Under the pieces are notes generated by a model. It searched no databases, had not been told where the DNA came from, and worked only from the letters and a program-made list of their open reading frames with translations. This document shows positions 26,189 through 34,895 of a stretch of 43,898 nucleotides of DNA, piece after piece. The position numbers were made by a program, and so were the translations under genes. This stretch comes from DAOSEC01 sp035362935 (GTDB lineage: Bacteria; Bacillota_I; Bacilli_A; ML615J-28; CAG-313), in contig DAOSEC010000016.1 in NCBI GenBank assembly GCA_035362935.1, forward strand, positions 1 through 43,898, in the 5' to 3' direction. The stretch's first letter is position 1. The number at the start of each line of letters is the position of its first letter.

Positions 26189-26424
26189 ATACCTTGCGAA
26201 AACAAGTCGATCTACTAGACGACCAAATTATGAAACTATTAGATGAACGATTTAACTTAAATAAAATTATCGGGATTGTAAAAAAAGATGCTCATATTAG
26301 TGTCAATGATCCCACAAGAGAAACCTTTATCTTAAACAAAGCCAGTTCATTCAAACACAACGATAAAATCAAACACGTCTATCTCACAATCTTTGAAGAA
26401 AGTAAAAAATTACAAGGAAAGTAA
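26176..26424 (+). CDS. Chorismate mutase, AroQ class
   Basis: Small all-helical chorismate mutase (82 residues) converting chorismate to prephenate, the substrate of the TyrA at the head of this operon. The N-terminal helix LNTLRKQVDLLDDQIMKLLDERF carries the conserved Arg, and IGIVKKDAHI the Lys. The ATG at 26176 lies in the last codons of aroC, 13 bases before its stop, and AAGGA is upstream. The longer upstream frame is only overlap with aroC. It is an isolated domain, not fused to DAHP synthase or dehydratase. Confidence 0.88.
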   Translation: MDDLNTLRKQVDLLDDQIMKLLDERFNLNKIIGIVKKDAHISVNDPTRETFILNKASSFKHNDKIKHVYLTIFEESKKLQGK

Positions 26425-26436
26425 GGGTGAACTCCC

Positions 26437-27687
26437 ATGGTCGGACTACTTGGACATAAACTAAAACATAGTTTATCAAAACAAATCCATGAATTAATCG
26501 TTCCAAGTAGACCATATCAGATGGTTGAAAAAGAATCTATCGTGGACTTCATGGAAAAAAAGGAATTTTCTGCGATCAATGTGACGATTCCTTACAAAGA
26601 AAGTGTCATCCCATTTTGTCAAGAGTTAGATCCACTTGCTTCAACCTTATCTTCTGTGAATACAATTACTAACACATTTGGTGTTTTAAAAGGGTACAAT
26701 ACCGATTATCAAGGGTTCTTAGATTTACTAGCCTACGAAGGAGTAACCATCGAACACAAAACCGTCGTCATTTTAGGAAATGGTGCCACTGCTTCGATGG
26801 TAGATTATGCATGTAAGAATTTACAGGCAAAGCAAATCAAGAAAATCGTTCGAACCATGCGTTCGACTGATGAACTTCTAGTAAGTACGCTAGAACGTAT
26901 GGAGGATGTCGATATTATCATCAATACGACTCCGGTTGGAATGTATCCAAGCAATTACAACAACCCATTTGTCGATTTAAGATTGTTTCCAAATGCTACC
27001 ATTGTGATTGATATCGTATATAACCCATTAAAAACAAAACTATTACAAGTCGCCTCATCCCTTGGAAAAAAGGCAATCAACGGACTTTATATGTTAGTTG
27101 CACAAGCATTTTACGCTGAAGAAATCTTTTTAAACAAACGCTTAGATCCTTCTTTAATTTTATCAACTTATCAAACGATATTGTACAATCAAACCAATAT
27201 TGTGCTAATTGGAATGCCTACAAGTGGAAAAACGACAATCGGAAAATTACTTTCTTATGATCTTAAACGACCATTTTATGATATTGATCAAATGATTGAA
27301 GAAACATTTGGTAACATATCTTCAATTTTCGCAGAAAAGGGCGAAGGTGCATTTCGCGAGTATGAAACCTTAACGATTGCTGAGGTTGCGAAATACCAAG
27401 GTGTGATTATTTCAACCGGTGGTGGAATCATTAAGAATAAAACAAATATCGACTACTTATCTCAAAACGGAATCATCGTCTTCATTAACCGAACTTTAGA
27501 TCGCTTAATGGAGTCTGATGTTTCAAACCGACCTCTACTAAAATCGCCTCAAGACATAAAAACGCTTTTTTTGGAACGACACCAATTATATCTTGACTAT
27601 TGTGATATTTTAGTAGATAATAATTCCACATTTACCGATGTAATCACCAAGATTAAGGAGAACGTATATGAAGCTACTCGTCATTAA
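26437..27687 (+). CDS. Bifunctional shikimate dehydrogenase - shikimate kinase (AroE-AroK fusion)
   Basis: One 416-residue polypeptide with two consecutive enzymes of the shikimate pathway. Residues 1 to ~250 are shikimate dehydrogenase: substrate motif HKLKHSLSKQIHE, Lys in NVTIPYKESV, Asp in YNTDYQGF, NAD(P) loop GNGATAS and the NTTPVGMYP segment. Residues ~253-416 are shikimate kinase: Walker A GMPTSGKTT, FYDID, EGAFREYE, STGGG and SNRPLL, the Arg of the lid region. There is no internal stop or frameshift and the linker is only about 15 residues. The ribosome site for aroQ is inside its last codons. Confidence 0.93.
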   Translation: MVGLLGHKLKHSLSKQIHELIVPSRPYQMVEKESIVDFMEKKEFSAINVTIPYKESVIPFCQELDPLASTLSSVNTITNTFGVLKGYNTDYQGFLDLLAYEGVTIEHKTVVILGNGATASMVDYACKNLQAKQIKKIVRTMRSTDELLVSTLERMEDVDIIINTTPVGMYPSNYNNPFVDLRLFPNATIVIDIVYNPLKTKLLQVASSLGKKAINGLYMLVAQAFYAEEIFLNKRLDPSLILSTYQTILYNQTNIVLIGMPTSGKTTIGKLLSYDLKRPFYDIDQMIEETFGNISSIFAEKGEGAFREYETLTIAEVAKYQGVIISTGGGIIKNKTNIDYLSQNGIIVFINRTLDRLMESDVSNRPLLKSPQDIKTLFLERHQLYLDYCDILVDNNSTFTDVITKIKENVYEATRH

Positions 27688-28096
27688 TGGACCAAACCTA
27701 AACTTCTTAGGAATCAGAGAAAAACATATTTATGGATCAAAAACCTATTTTGATTTGGTATCGTATATCAAGGATTTAGGGAAATTATATAATGTTGGAA
27801 TTCAAGTCGAACAAACCAATTACGAAGGTAAGATTGTTGATTTGATTCAACAAGCCTATCATGCTAGTTATGATGGCATCATCATCAATCCAGGAGCACT
27901 CACACATTATTCGTATGCAATTTATGATGCAATCAAAGGAAGTAACATACCTACCGTGGAAGTTCACTTAACGGATATCAACTTACGAGAAGAGTTTCGC
28001 CGTGTCAGTGTGATACGAGCTGCTTGTGTTACCCATTTCCTAGGATTAGGATTTGATAGTTACCATGAAGCAATCAAATTTTTAATAAAGAGGTAA
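27668..28096 (+). CDS. aroQ: 3-dehydroquinate dehydratase, type II
   Basis: Dehydrates 3-dehydroquinate to dehydroshikimate. The small 142-residue type II enzyme shows INGPNLNFLG, the Tyr-containing HIYGSKTY, NPGALTHYSYAIYDAI and EVHLTDINLREEFRRVS with the catalytic His and Arg. It overlaps the fused aroE-aroK by 20 bases and is preceded by AAGGAG. Confidence 0.94.
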   Translation: MKLLVINGPNLNFLGIREKHIYGSKTYFDLVSYIKDLGKLYNVGIQVEQTNYEGKIVDLIQQAYHASYDGIIINPGALTHYSYAIYDAIKGSNIPTVEVHLTDINLREEFRRVSVIRAACVTHFLGLGFDSYHEAIKFLIKR

Positions 28097-28101
28097 CCAT
28101 T

Positions 28102-29115
28102 ATGATTGTAAAATTAAGACAGTTTACACCAGAATCCGAAGTTCAAGCACTCAAAAAGCATTTACATGATTTGGGGTTTGAAATTCATGAATCAAAAGGT
28201 GCCAAATATCAAATTTTAGGGATTGTTGGTGATACCGCAGCACTTGATCAAAGAAACTTATATGTCTTTGAGTGCGTGGAACAAGTCATTCGAATCCAAG
28301 AACCATTTAAGAAGGTAAATCGTCGCTTCAAAGAAACGAGTAGCATCATTGATGTTGCTGGAATCCCAGTTGGTGGCAACAAGATTGTTGTAATTGCTGG
28401 TCCATGTAGTGTCGAAAACGAATCACAAGTTGACATTATCGCCAAAAGCGTTCAAGAATCTGGTGCTACAATGTATCGCGCGGGTGCTTATAAACCAAGA
28501 TCCTCACCTTACTCTTTCCAAGGTCTCGAAACCGAGGGACTCAAGATATTAGCAGAATCTAGAACAAAATATAAAATGCCAATTGTATCGGAGATCATGT
28601 CTGTGGATAAGATTGATGAGTTTCTTGAATATGTTGACTTAATTCAAGTAGGTGCTAGAAATATGCAAAACTTCGCTTTGTTAAAGGAACTCGGAAAAAT
28701 CAAAAAACCGATTCTTTTAAAACGAGGATTATCTGCTACAATCGAAGAATGGTTGATGGCAGCAGAATACATTGTTGCGAGTGGAAACCCAAATGTCATT
28801 TTATGTGAACGAGGAATCAGAACCTTCGAAACCTATACAAGAAATTCACTCGACATCTCTAGCATTCCTGTTGTTAAAAAATTATCACATCTACCGATTA
28901 TCGTTGATCCATCTCACGCGGTTGGCAGATGGGATTTGGTGGAAGATGTAGCGAAAGCCGCAATCGCTGCTGGGGCAGATGGCTTGATGATTGAAGTTCA
29001 TCATGACCCAGAAAATGCATTAAGCGATGGTGCACAAAGTTTAAAACTAGAAAAATTCAAAGAACTAATGGAAAAAGTAAGAAAAGTCGCTGTCGCAATC
29101 GATCGAACCATTTAA
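28102..29115 (+). CDS. aroF: 3-deoxy-7-phosphoheptulonate (DAHP) synthase, type I-beta with N-terminal regulatory-like domain
   Basis: Condenses PEP and erythrose-4-phosphate, the committed step of the pathway, encoded last in the operon. Residues 1 to ~70 form a ferredoxin-like domain, as in the feedback-regulated Thermotoga-type enzyme. The barrel follows with VVIAGPCSVE, MYRAGAYKPRSSPYSFQGL, IQVGARNMQNF, ILLKRGLSATIEEW and PIIVDPSHAVGRWD. The length of 337 residues matches this subtype. Because TyrA here lacks an ACT domain, end-product control probably acts on this N-terminal domain; this is inference from family knowledge. Confidence 0.93.
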   Translation: MIVKLRQFTPESEVQALKKHLHDLGFEIHESKGAKYQILGIVGDTAALDQRNLYVFECVEQVIRIQEPFKKVNRRFKETSSIIDVAGIPVGGNKIVVIAGPCSVENESQVDIIAKSVQESGATMYRAGAYKPRSSPYSFQGLETEGLKILAESRTKYKMPIVSEIMSVDKIDEFLEYVDLIQVGARNMQNFALLKELGKIKKPILLKRGLSATIEEWLMAAEYIVASGNPNVILCERGIRTFETYTRNSLDISSIPVVKKLSHLPIIVDPSHAVGRWDLVEDVAKAAIAAGADGLMIEVHHDPENALSDGAQSLKLEKFKELMEKVRKVAVAIDRTI

Positions 29116-29120
29116 GTATG

Positions 29121-29148
29121 AAACCTTTCGAATGAAAGGTTTTTTATT
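29121..29148 (+). terminator. Terminator of the aro operon
   Basis: AAACCTTTC (29121-29129) pairs with GAAAGGTTT followed by TTTTATTTT, just after the DAHP synthase stop. Confidence 0.8.
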
Positions 29149-29194
29149 TTCGAATGAAAGGTTTTTTATTTTCGAATGAAAGGTTTTTTATTTT
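29129..29194 (+). repeat. Three perfect 22-bp tandem repeats of the terminator 3' arm
   Basis: The unit CGAATGAAAGGTTTTTTATT plus TT occurs three times without a mismatch (29129-29150, 29151-29172, 29173-29194). Each copy holds the loop, 3' arm and T tract of the terminator, while the complementary 5' arm occurs only once. The third copy contains an unused ATG in frame with the next gene. Confidence 0.95.
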
Positions 29195-29196
29195 AC

Positions 29197-29226
29197 TTGC
29201 TTAACATAGAGTATCTTTTGTATAAT
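29197..29226 (+). promoter_or_regulatory. Predicted promoter of the alpha/beta hydrolase gene
   Basis: TTGCTT (29197-29202) and TATAAT (29221-29226), 18 bases apart, directly after the tandem repeats and 28 bases before the TTG start. Confidence 0.6.
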
Positions 29227-29253
29227 GAAGGAAATGAGTTGGAGGTGATACTT

Positions 29254-30234
29254 TTGCGTACATGGATCAAACGAATATCACTCATTCTCTTGAGTTTGAT
29301 CGTTGTCACACTATTAATCTTTTATACCCCTGATCTATCACAAGAACAATTAGAACTCACCTATACAACTCCAAATTCACACTTTGTAACGTTAACCATT
29401 CATTCTTTAGACCAAACACCATTACCGATTGATGTTCATTACCAAGAGTTTGGACGTAACAATGAAGCAACCATTCTACTCTTACATGGAGCGTTTTCTT
29501 CATCTCACACCTTTATTCCCTGGGCAGAAACGTTAGAAGAAATTGGATACCGTGTTCTTCTTCTTGATTTACCATACTTTGGACTGACCAAGGGGTTTGA
29601 AGATGAAGTGACATCCCTACGTCGATCATGTGAAGTAGTGAAAGCGCTGCTAACTCATCTTGAAGTTGATTCTATTCACATCGGAGGAAACTCATTAGGT
29701 GGCGGTGTTGCTTGGTATTTTGCGAGTAACTACCCAGACATGACATCTTCGTTATTACTAATCAATTCAATCGCACCATCAATCACCGATCAACGTCGAG
29801 ATAACATTTCACCAATCCTACAAACAACAATTGCTTCTAGCGTCATCAGTCAGTTTACACCAAAATTTCTCGTAAACCCGATTTTAGCATCCGCCTATGG
29901 AAATAAGTCAAACCTGACAAAACCCACACTCAACCGATATTTTGACCTATTGCGTAGGGAACAAACCAGATCATGGATCCTAAGGGTCAAATCTGAAAAC
30001 ATTCCGAATGAAGATTTAGATGCTATGATTTCAAGTATTTCATCATCTACACTACTGATGTGGGGAGAACTTGATTCGTGGATTCCTGTATCGACTGTTT
30101 CTATTTTCCAAGCGAAATTATCACTAGATCAGAGTGCTATCATCATCTATCCAGACCTTGGTCATGTCCCAATGGAGGAAAATCCGGATACGGTCGTTGA
30201 TTATGTAACATTCTTAGAACAAATAACACCATAA
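29254..30234 (+). CDS. Membrane-anchored alpha/beta hydrolase
   Basis: A 326-residue protein with an N-terminal membrane anchor (RTWIKRISLILLSLIVVTLL) and an extracytoplasmic alpha/beta hydrolase domain. The oxyanion region is LLLHGAFSS, the nucleophile elbow GGNSLGGG, the acidic residue is in MWGELDSWIP and the His in DLGHVPMEENP, so the triad is complete. The substrate is unknown; esterase, lipase or peptidase-like activity is possible. The frame is open from 29176 in the tandem repeat, but TTG at 29254 has GGAGGTGA five bases upstream and is clearly the better start. It is a single-gene unit ending in a strong terminator. Confidence 0.83.
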   Translation: MRTWIKRISLILLSLIVVTLLIFYTPDLSQEQLELTYTTPNSHFVTLTIHSLDQTPLPIDVHYQEFGRNNEATILLLHGAFSSSHTFIPWAETLEEIGYRVLLLDLPYFGLTKGFEDEVTSLRRSCEVVKALLTHLEVDSIHIGGNSLGGGVAWYFASNYPDMTSSLLLINSIAPSITDQRRDNISPILQTTIASSVISQFTPKFLVNPILASAYGNKSNLTKPTLNRYFDLLRREQTRSWILRVKSENIPNEDLDAMISSISSSTLLMWGELDSWIPVSTVSIFQAKLSLDQSAIIIYPDLGHVPMEENPDTVVDYVTFLEQITP

Positions 30235-30241
30235 TAAAAGG

Positions 30242-30280
30242 AAAACAAGGTAAAGAAAATTCTTTACCTTGTTTTGTTTT
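30242..30280. terminator. Strong bidirectional terminator
   Basis: A perfect 15-bp stem (30242-30256 with 30261-30275), loop of four bases, followed by GTTTTTG on the plus strand and CCTTTTATT on the minus strand. It lies between the hydrolase gene and the convergent pseudogene. Confidence 0.9.
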
Positions 30281-30342
30281 TGTCTTGTTGGTAGGGAGAA
30301 CTAACCAACACTATGCTATGCTTTCAAAAATATGTAGGATGA

Positions 30343-31545
30343 TTATCTAAATAGAATGTAGTTGAAGTTAGTAGCCGTATTCGCAACAGTAATTAATGTG
30401 AATAATATTGTATTGATGAATGCTGGCAACCAAATGCTTCCTGTTTCGCGATATAGTTTTCTTGAATAGATTGCTGCTATCGCTAAAATAGGGATGATAG
30501 GGAAGAGAACGATGTAAGTAAGGTTCATATCCCAATGCCATAATGCACCAGTCTTGAAGAAGGTTGCATATTGGATTGTAAAGATTAATGCGATACCTAA
30601 CACGTTAAAGATTGCGTTAAACGTAATATTTAACCATTCTGGCATTCCCTTAACACGGTTTGCTCCATTGATGACAAGTGAGTTAATGAAGTAGTAAATA
30701 ATGAAAACGGACATATAACGAATGGCTGTTGCAATACGAATGGATTCAAATGTACGAGTCGCAAATGACCATAATCTAAAGTCAGTTTTGAAGAAGAAAT
30801 CAACGAACCATAACTATCTGTATACTAGGAAAATGGTAGATGTAGCAAGTGCTAACATGCGACAATATTTCCACCTTCTAATTTAATACCCCAATGAGCG
30901 AATGTTGCTCTGCGTTTTCTTGCATAGAAGAAATATTGTAACAAGAAGACAGCTAATGCTACTAAACCACATCCAGCTGCCCATAAAGCTACTGGATTGG
31001 TTGTTGGTTGAGGATAGTATTGATCTAGTTTGAAGAAGGTAGTTCCAAACCAGTTTCCAATAGTAAAGTATCGAATTAAGAATCCACATAGGATGGATAA
31101 CCCAATGCCTTTACCAAAAAAAATTACATAGTGATACCACTTTTTCATTGCTGGTAAATCTTCCGTTGGTTCTTTTTTCGCTTTCGCAAATACTGGTAAC
31201 ACGAGTAATAATTGTGCTACTGGAATAATTGCTAAGAAGAATCCAACAAATCCAACACCATTAAACAATTCTTTTGCTAACCATGTTTGGTTTGTATAAT
31301 TGACCAGTTAATACCCCAAGATCAGTAGCGAACGTAACATCGTAGACGCGGATGGTTTGACCATTCGTCATAACGAATCTTGTTCCAATACCACTAATTA
31401 AGCAAAGTAACCCCGCAACGATTAGTAAAATTCGTGTGAGTCTTTGTTTTGACATTGATTCATTTCCCTCCTCTTTGTTCATGAATACAAATTTCTTGTT
31501 TCTTGATTCTGGCCTCATTACTGTATATTCTTTATCTTGTTTCAT
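30343..31545 (-). pseudogene. Decayed membrane-bound alpha/beta hydrolase gene
   Basis: Three consecutive fragments on the minus strand form one broken gene. The first (31545 to ~31290) has an N-terminal membrane helix and the start of a hydrolase domain (VTFATDLGVLTGQLYKP). It then jumps straight into the C-terminal membrane part in another frame (TWLAKELFNGVGFVGFFLAI, from ~31285), so the catalytic core is missing. A second frameshift lies near 30850, and a TAG stop interrupts the frame near 30810. The last part (30714-30343) has four more hydrophobic segments. I infer an ancestor with an N-terminal helix, an external hydrolase domain and a C-terminal multi-pass region. Its promoter and leader are still intact. 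Confidence 0.7.
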
Positions 31546-31612
31546 TATTGGTCAAATGAAACAACATCGTAACCAGACGAATTGATTTGATTGATAGAAT
31601 AATCATTGACAT

Positions 31613-31671
31613 AAAAAAAGCAAAGCAAAACAGCACCATTACGGTTGTTTGGCCTTGCTCTTGGACTCTAA
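31613..31671 (-). promoter_or_regulatory. Attenuator leader in front of the pseudogene (putative GlpP target 1)
   Basis: The leader RNA carries TTAGAG (31666-31671), five bases, then GAGC (31657-31660) running into a 14-position stem (31646-31659 with 31619-31632, one mismatch) and a T run. The same arrangement occurs in two other leaders of the glp region, at 36358-36411 and 37043-37097, suggesting a shared antiterminator binding site. Confidence 0.55.
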
Positions 31672-31700
31672 GGGCAACTATAAAATTTTTATCCACGATA

Positions 31701-31729
31701 ATTATAGCATGCGTGAAAACGCTTGTCAA
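31701..31729 (-). promoter_or_regulatory. Consensus promoter upstream of the pseudogene
   Basis: TTGACA (31724-31729) and TATAAT (31701-31706) with exactly 17 bases between them on the minus strand. A cre-like TGAAAACGCTTGTC (31714-31727) overlaps the spacer and -35; it deviates from the consensus at its 3' end. Confidence 0.8.
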
Positions 31730-31783
31730 TTACGATTTGATAAACTAAAAATAAAAGTTGTAAATCGATATTTATTTTTCGTC

Positions 31784-33280
31784 CTATTTTCTTAATTTAA
31801 AGGTTCGTGTAGATGCAACAGCTGTTTTCCATCCTTCAATAAAGGTTCGTCTTGTGTCTTCCTCCATGTTTGGAATGTAGCGTTTGTCTAGTTTCCACGA
31901 TGCTTTTACATCATCAATTGATTTCCAAAATCCAGTTGATAGTCCAGCTAGATAGGCCGCACCTAAGGCAGTCGTTTCACTGATGATAGGACGTTCAACC
32001 ACAAGATTTAAAATATCAGACTGAAATTGCATTAAAAATTGATTGATGGTCGCTCCACCATCGACTTTAAAACTTTTGATTGGTAAATCGGTATCTTCTT
32101 CCATGGAATGTAGGACATCCATTGATTGATAACAAATTGCCTCAAGAATTGCTCTTGCGATATGTTCTTTTGATGTTCCTCTTGTAATGCCAAACATCGC
32201 ACCTCTTGCATCAGAATCCCAATAAGGAGTCCCTAACCCAACAAACGCTGGAACAATATAAACACCTTCATTATCTGGGAGTGATTTGGCTAAACTTTCT
32301 GTTTCGGATGCAGATGAGATGAGTTTAATACCATCTCTTAACCATTGTACACTAGACCCAGCGACAAAGACGCTTCCTTCAATCGCATAGGTTGTCTCTT
32401 TCCCTAATTTCCAAGCAATGGTTGTCAATAATCCATGACTTGATATGATTGGTTTGGATCCTGTATTCATTAACATGAAACATCCAGTTCCATACGTGTT
32501 TTTTACCATACCATCTTCAAAACATGTTTGACCAAACAGTGCTGCTTGTTGATCACCCGCAATTCCACTAATTGGAACGATTTCTCCAAAGAAATGACAA
32601 GGTAGGGTGTTTCCATAAATTTCTGAACTTGAACATACTTTAGGTAACATATTCAAAGGAATATCTAATATTTGACACAACTCGTTATCCCATGCTAAAT
32701 CAAAGATATTATAGATTAAGGTTCTACTTGCATTTGTGACATCGGTCACATGCGTTCCACCTGTTAGTTTATAGACTAACCAAGAATCAATCGTTCCGAA
32801 TAATAGTTCTCCACGGTTTGCTTTTTCTTTTGCATTTTTCACATGGTCTAAAATCCATTTGATTTTTGTTCCTGAAAAATAAGCATCAATCACCAATCCT
32901 GTTTTTTGTTTAAACAACTTTGAATAGCCTTTTTCGTTTAACAAATCACAATAGGGTGCCGTTTGTCTTGATTGCCAAACAATTGCATTGTAAATTGGTT
33001 GACCGGTTGTTTTATCCCAAACTACCGTTGTTTCTCGTTGATTGGTAATCCCAATCGCATGAACTTCCGATGGTTTGATGTTTTTTTCATTCAAACATTG
33101 TGCCATAACGTTTAAAACACTATAAAAAATATCATTCGCATTGTGTTCTACCCAACCTGGTTTCGGATAGATTTGTTTGATTTCTTCACTCGCAGTCGAA
33201 ATAATATTGCTTTCATGATCAAATAAAATTGCTCTTGTTGATGTCGTTCCTTGATCTATTGCTAACATGTATGGTTTCAT
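31784..33280 (-). CDS. glpK: Glycerol kinase
   Basis: ATP-dependent phosphorylation of glycerol to sn-glycerol 3-phosphate. The 498-residue protein has the FGGY-kinase features: AIDQGTTSTRAILFD at the N-terminus, GWVEHNANDI, NQRETTVVWDKTTG, PISGIAGDQQAALFGQ and KVDGGATINQFLMQFQSD. Length and motifs are intact. The start overlaps the DUF1667 gene by 4 bases (ATGA), so translation is coupled to the rest of the glp operon. No glpF gene for a glycerol channel is seen in the window. Confidence 0.95.
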   Translation of the reverse strand: MKPYMLAIDQGTTSTRAILFDHESNIISTASEEIKQIYPKPGWVEHNANDIFYSVLNVMAQCLNEKNIKPSEVHAIGITNQRETTVVWDKTTGQPIYNAIVWQSRQTAPYCDLLNEKGYSKLFKQKTGLVIDAYFSGTKIKWILDHVKNAKEKANRGELLFGTIDSWLVYKLTGGTHVTDVTNASRTLIYNIFDLAWDNELCQILDIPLNMLPKVCSSSEIYGNTLPCHFFGEIVPISGIAGDQQAALFGQTCFEDGMVKNTYGTGCFMLMNTGSKPIISSHGLLTTIAWKLGKETTYAIEGSVFVAGSSVQWLRDGIKLISSASETESLAKSLPDNEGVYIVPAFVGLGTPYWDSDARGAMFGITRGTSKEHIARAILEAICYQSMDVLHSMEEDTDLPIKSFKVDGGATINQFLMQFQSDILNLVVERPIISETTALGAAYLAGLSTGFWKSIDDVKASWKLDKRYIPNMEEDTRRTFIEGWKTAVASTRTFKLRK

Positions 33281-33639
33281 TTGGTATTACCATCCTTAAA
33301 TATAATTTCAGACGTTGCTACAATATCTACCCCTGTATCACAGATATTAGGGTAGACCACATCTCCAATAAAGGTATCTGTTGTAATGAGTATATGGTCA
33401 AGTGCTTTGATGACTTCAAACATTAATTTTTTTGAGACTGGTTCTTTTGTTTTTACACTTAGGCGTTTCATGTCTGGATGTGTGGTTGCAACCGTTGAAG
33501 TAATCGTTCGCTTAGGATTCGTAACCTCTATTCGGCCATACACTTCTCCCCGTTTACAACGATTTCCTGTAATGTTTCCATCTTTATCGGCAGTTAAGTG
33601 ACACCCTACCGGACATACAATACATATTAACTTATTCAT
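33277..33639 (-). CDS. DUF1667 protein of the glycerol 3-phosphate oxidation cluster
   Basis: A 120-residue protein with CIVCPVGCHL at the N-terminus and NRCKRGEVY shortly after, giving four Cys residues that could bind an iron-sulfur cluster or zinc. DUF1667 proteins usually sit beside FAD/NAD oxidoreductase and G3P dehydrogenase-like genes, exactly as here, and probably act as a redox partner in the complex. The gene overlaps both neighbours by 4 bases. Confidence 0.85.
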   Translation of the reverse strand: MNKLICIVCPVGCHLTADKDGNITGNRCKRGEVYGRIEVTNPKRTITSTVATTHPDMKRLSVKTKEPVSKKLMFEVIKALDHILITTDTFIGDVVYPNICDTGVDIVATSEIIFKDGNTK

Positions 33640-34895
33640 GATACTACCTCCTCAAATTCCAAATAAATTGAGGATATATCAATTAAGTCTTGTGGTGATA
33701 ATGTGATATGTTCCATTTCAGCAGGAGCAATATACTTTGCCTTTTTTTCTTTGATGACTTTTCCATTTTGTAGGATTCGGAATATTCCTGCTTCTGCTTT
33801 TTTGGTCGTACGGAATAAAAATTCAATTGGCTCTTGAAACGTATGATATTCAATGTGTTGTGGAACCACATATCTTACGTGTTTACTTGGAATGACTTCC
33901 AAATATGCTTTGTTTGGGTGTTCCGAGCGCTTTACATACTTTAAGGCACAATTTCCTGCTAGTTCACTTTCTTTTGTCACATAATCAACCAAATCATGAA
34001 CATGTAACGCATTTCCACAGACAAAGAGTCCTTCTACACTCGTTTCATAATGTTGATTGACCAAAACACTTTTTGTAACGAGACTCATATCGGGCTTTAG
34101 ATGTTCTAAGATGGCAGTATCTGGAATCAGACCTACCGATAAGAGTAAGGTATCAACTTCAAAGGTTTTTTCCGTTCCTGGAATGGGTTCAAAAATTGCA
34201 TCCACTTCTTGAATGGTCACACTCTCTAAATTTTTCGTTCCGACAATATTTGTGACCGTATGCGATAAGTAAAGAGGTATGTCAAAATCATGTAAACACT
34301 GAACTATATTTCTTGTTAGGCCATTCGAATATGGCATCAGTTCTGCGACTCCTAAGACTTTCGCCCCTTCTAATGTCATGCGTCTAGCCATAATCAGTCC
34401 AATATCCCCAGACCCTAAGATAAAAATTCGTTTTCCTACCAAATACCCATCAATGTTTAAATAGCGTTGTGCACTTCCAGCAGGCATAATTCCAGCAGGA
34501 CGTTCCCCGGGGATTTGGATTGCTCCACGGGTTCGCTCAAAACAACCACTCGATAAGATTACAGCGGTAGCCTCAATTTGGATCAATCCTTGTTCAATGC
34601 TTGTAGCTTTAATGATAAATTGATCTTGTTTATAAATATCGGTTACGGTAGTGTCCGTAATAAATGAAATCTTACCGTTATTCACAAGTTCAATAAACCG
34701 ATTGGCGTATTCTGGTCCCGTTAACTCTTCTTTAAATACTTGTAATCCAAATCCATTGTGAATGCATTGGTGTAAAATACCACCAAGTTTTTTTTCTCGT
34801 TCGATGATTAAGACATGTACATCATCACTACTTGCTTTTAACGCAGCCGCTAAGCCTGCTGCTCCACCACCGATTACAGCGATGTCTACCTTCAT
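33636..34895 (-). CDS. FAD/NAD(P)-dependent oxidoreductase of the glp operon
   Basis: A 419-residue flavoprotein of the pyridine nucleotide-disulfide oxidoreductase type. The FAD site is VIGGGAAGLAAALKAS at the very N-terminus, and the NAD site is IFILGSGDIGLIMARR (~residues 150-165). The VEGLFVCGNALHVHDLVD motif near residue 300 closes the FAD domain. It would pass electrons from the adjacent G3P dehydrogenase-like protein to NAD or a membrane carrier. There are 4-bp overlaps with both neighbours. Confidence 0.87.
   Translation of the reverse strand: MKVDIAVIGGGAAGLAAALKASSDDVHVLIIEREKKLGGILHQCIHNGFGLQVFKEELTGPEYANRFIELVNNGKISFITDTTVTDIYKQDQFIIKATSIEQGLIQIEATAVILSSGCFERTRGAIQIPGERPAGIMPAGSAQRYLNIDGYLVGKRIFILGSGDIGLIMARRMTLEGAKVLGVAELMPYSNGLTRNIVQCLHDFDIPLYLSHTVTNIVGTKNLESVTIQEVDAIFEPIPGTEKTFEVDTLLLSVGLIPDTAILEHLKPDMSLVTKSVLVNQHYETSVEGLFVCGNALHVHDLVDYVTKESELAGNCALKYVKRSEHPNKAYLEVIPSKHVRYVVPQHIEYHTFQEPIEFLFRTTKKAEAGIFRILQNGKVIKEKKAKYIAPAEMEHITLSPQDLIDISSIYLEFEEVVS

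Noticed and set aside
29129..29194. Short regular repeats as a possible CRISPR array
   Set aside because: The 22-bp units are directly adjacent without spacers, contain a terminator arm and T tract, and no cas genes are nearby.
31532..31729. 65-codon ORF upstream of the pseudogene
   Set aside because: It covers the promoter -10, attenuator stem and T run, has no ribosome site and its sequence is explained by these elements.
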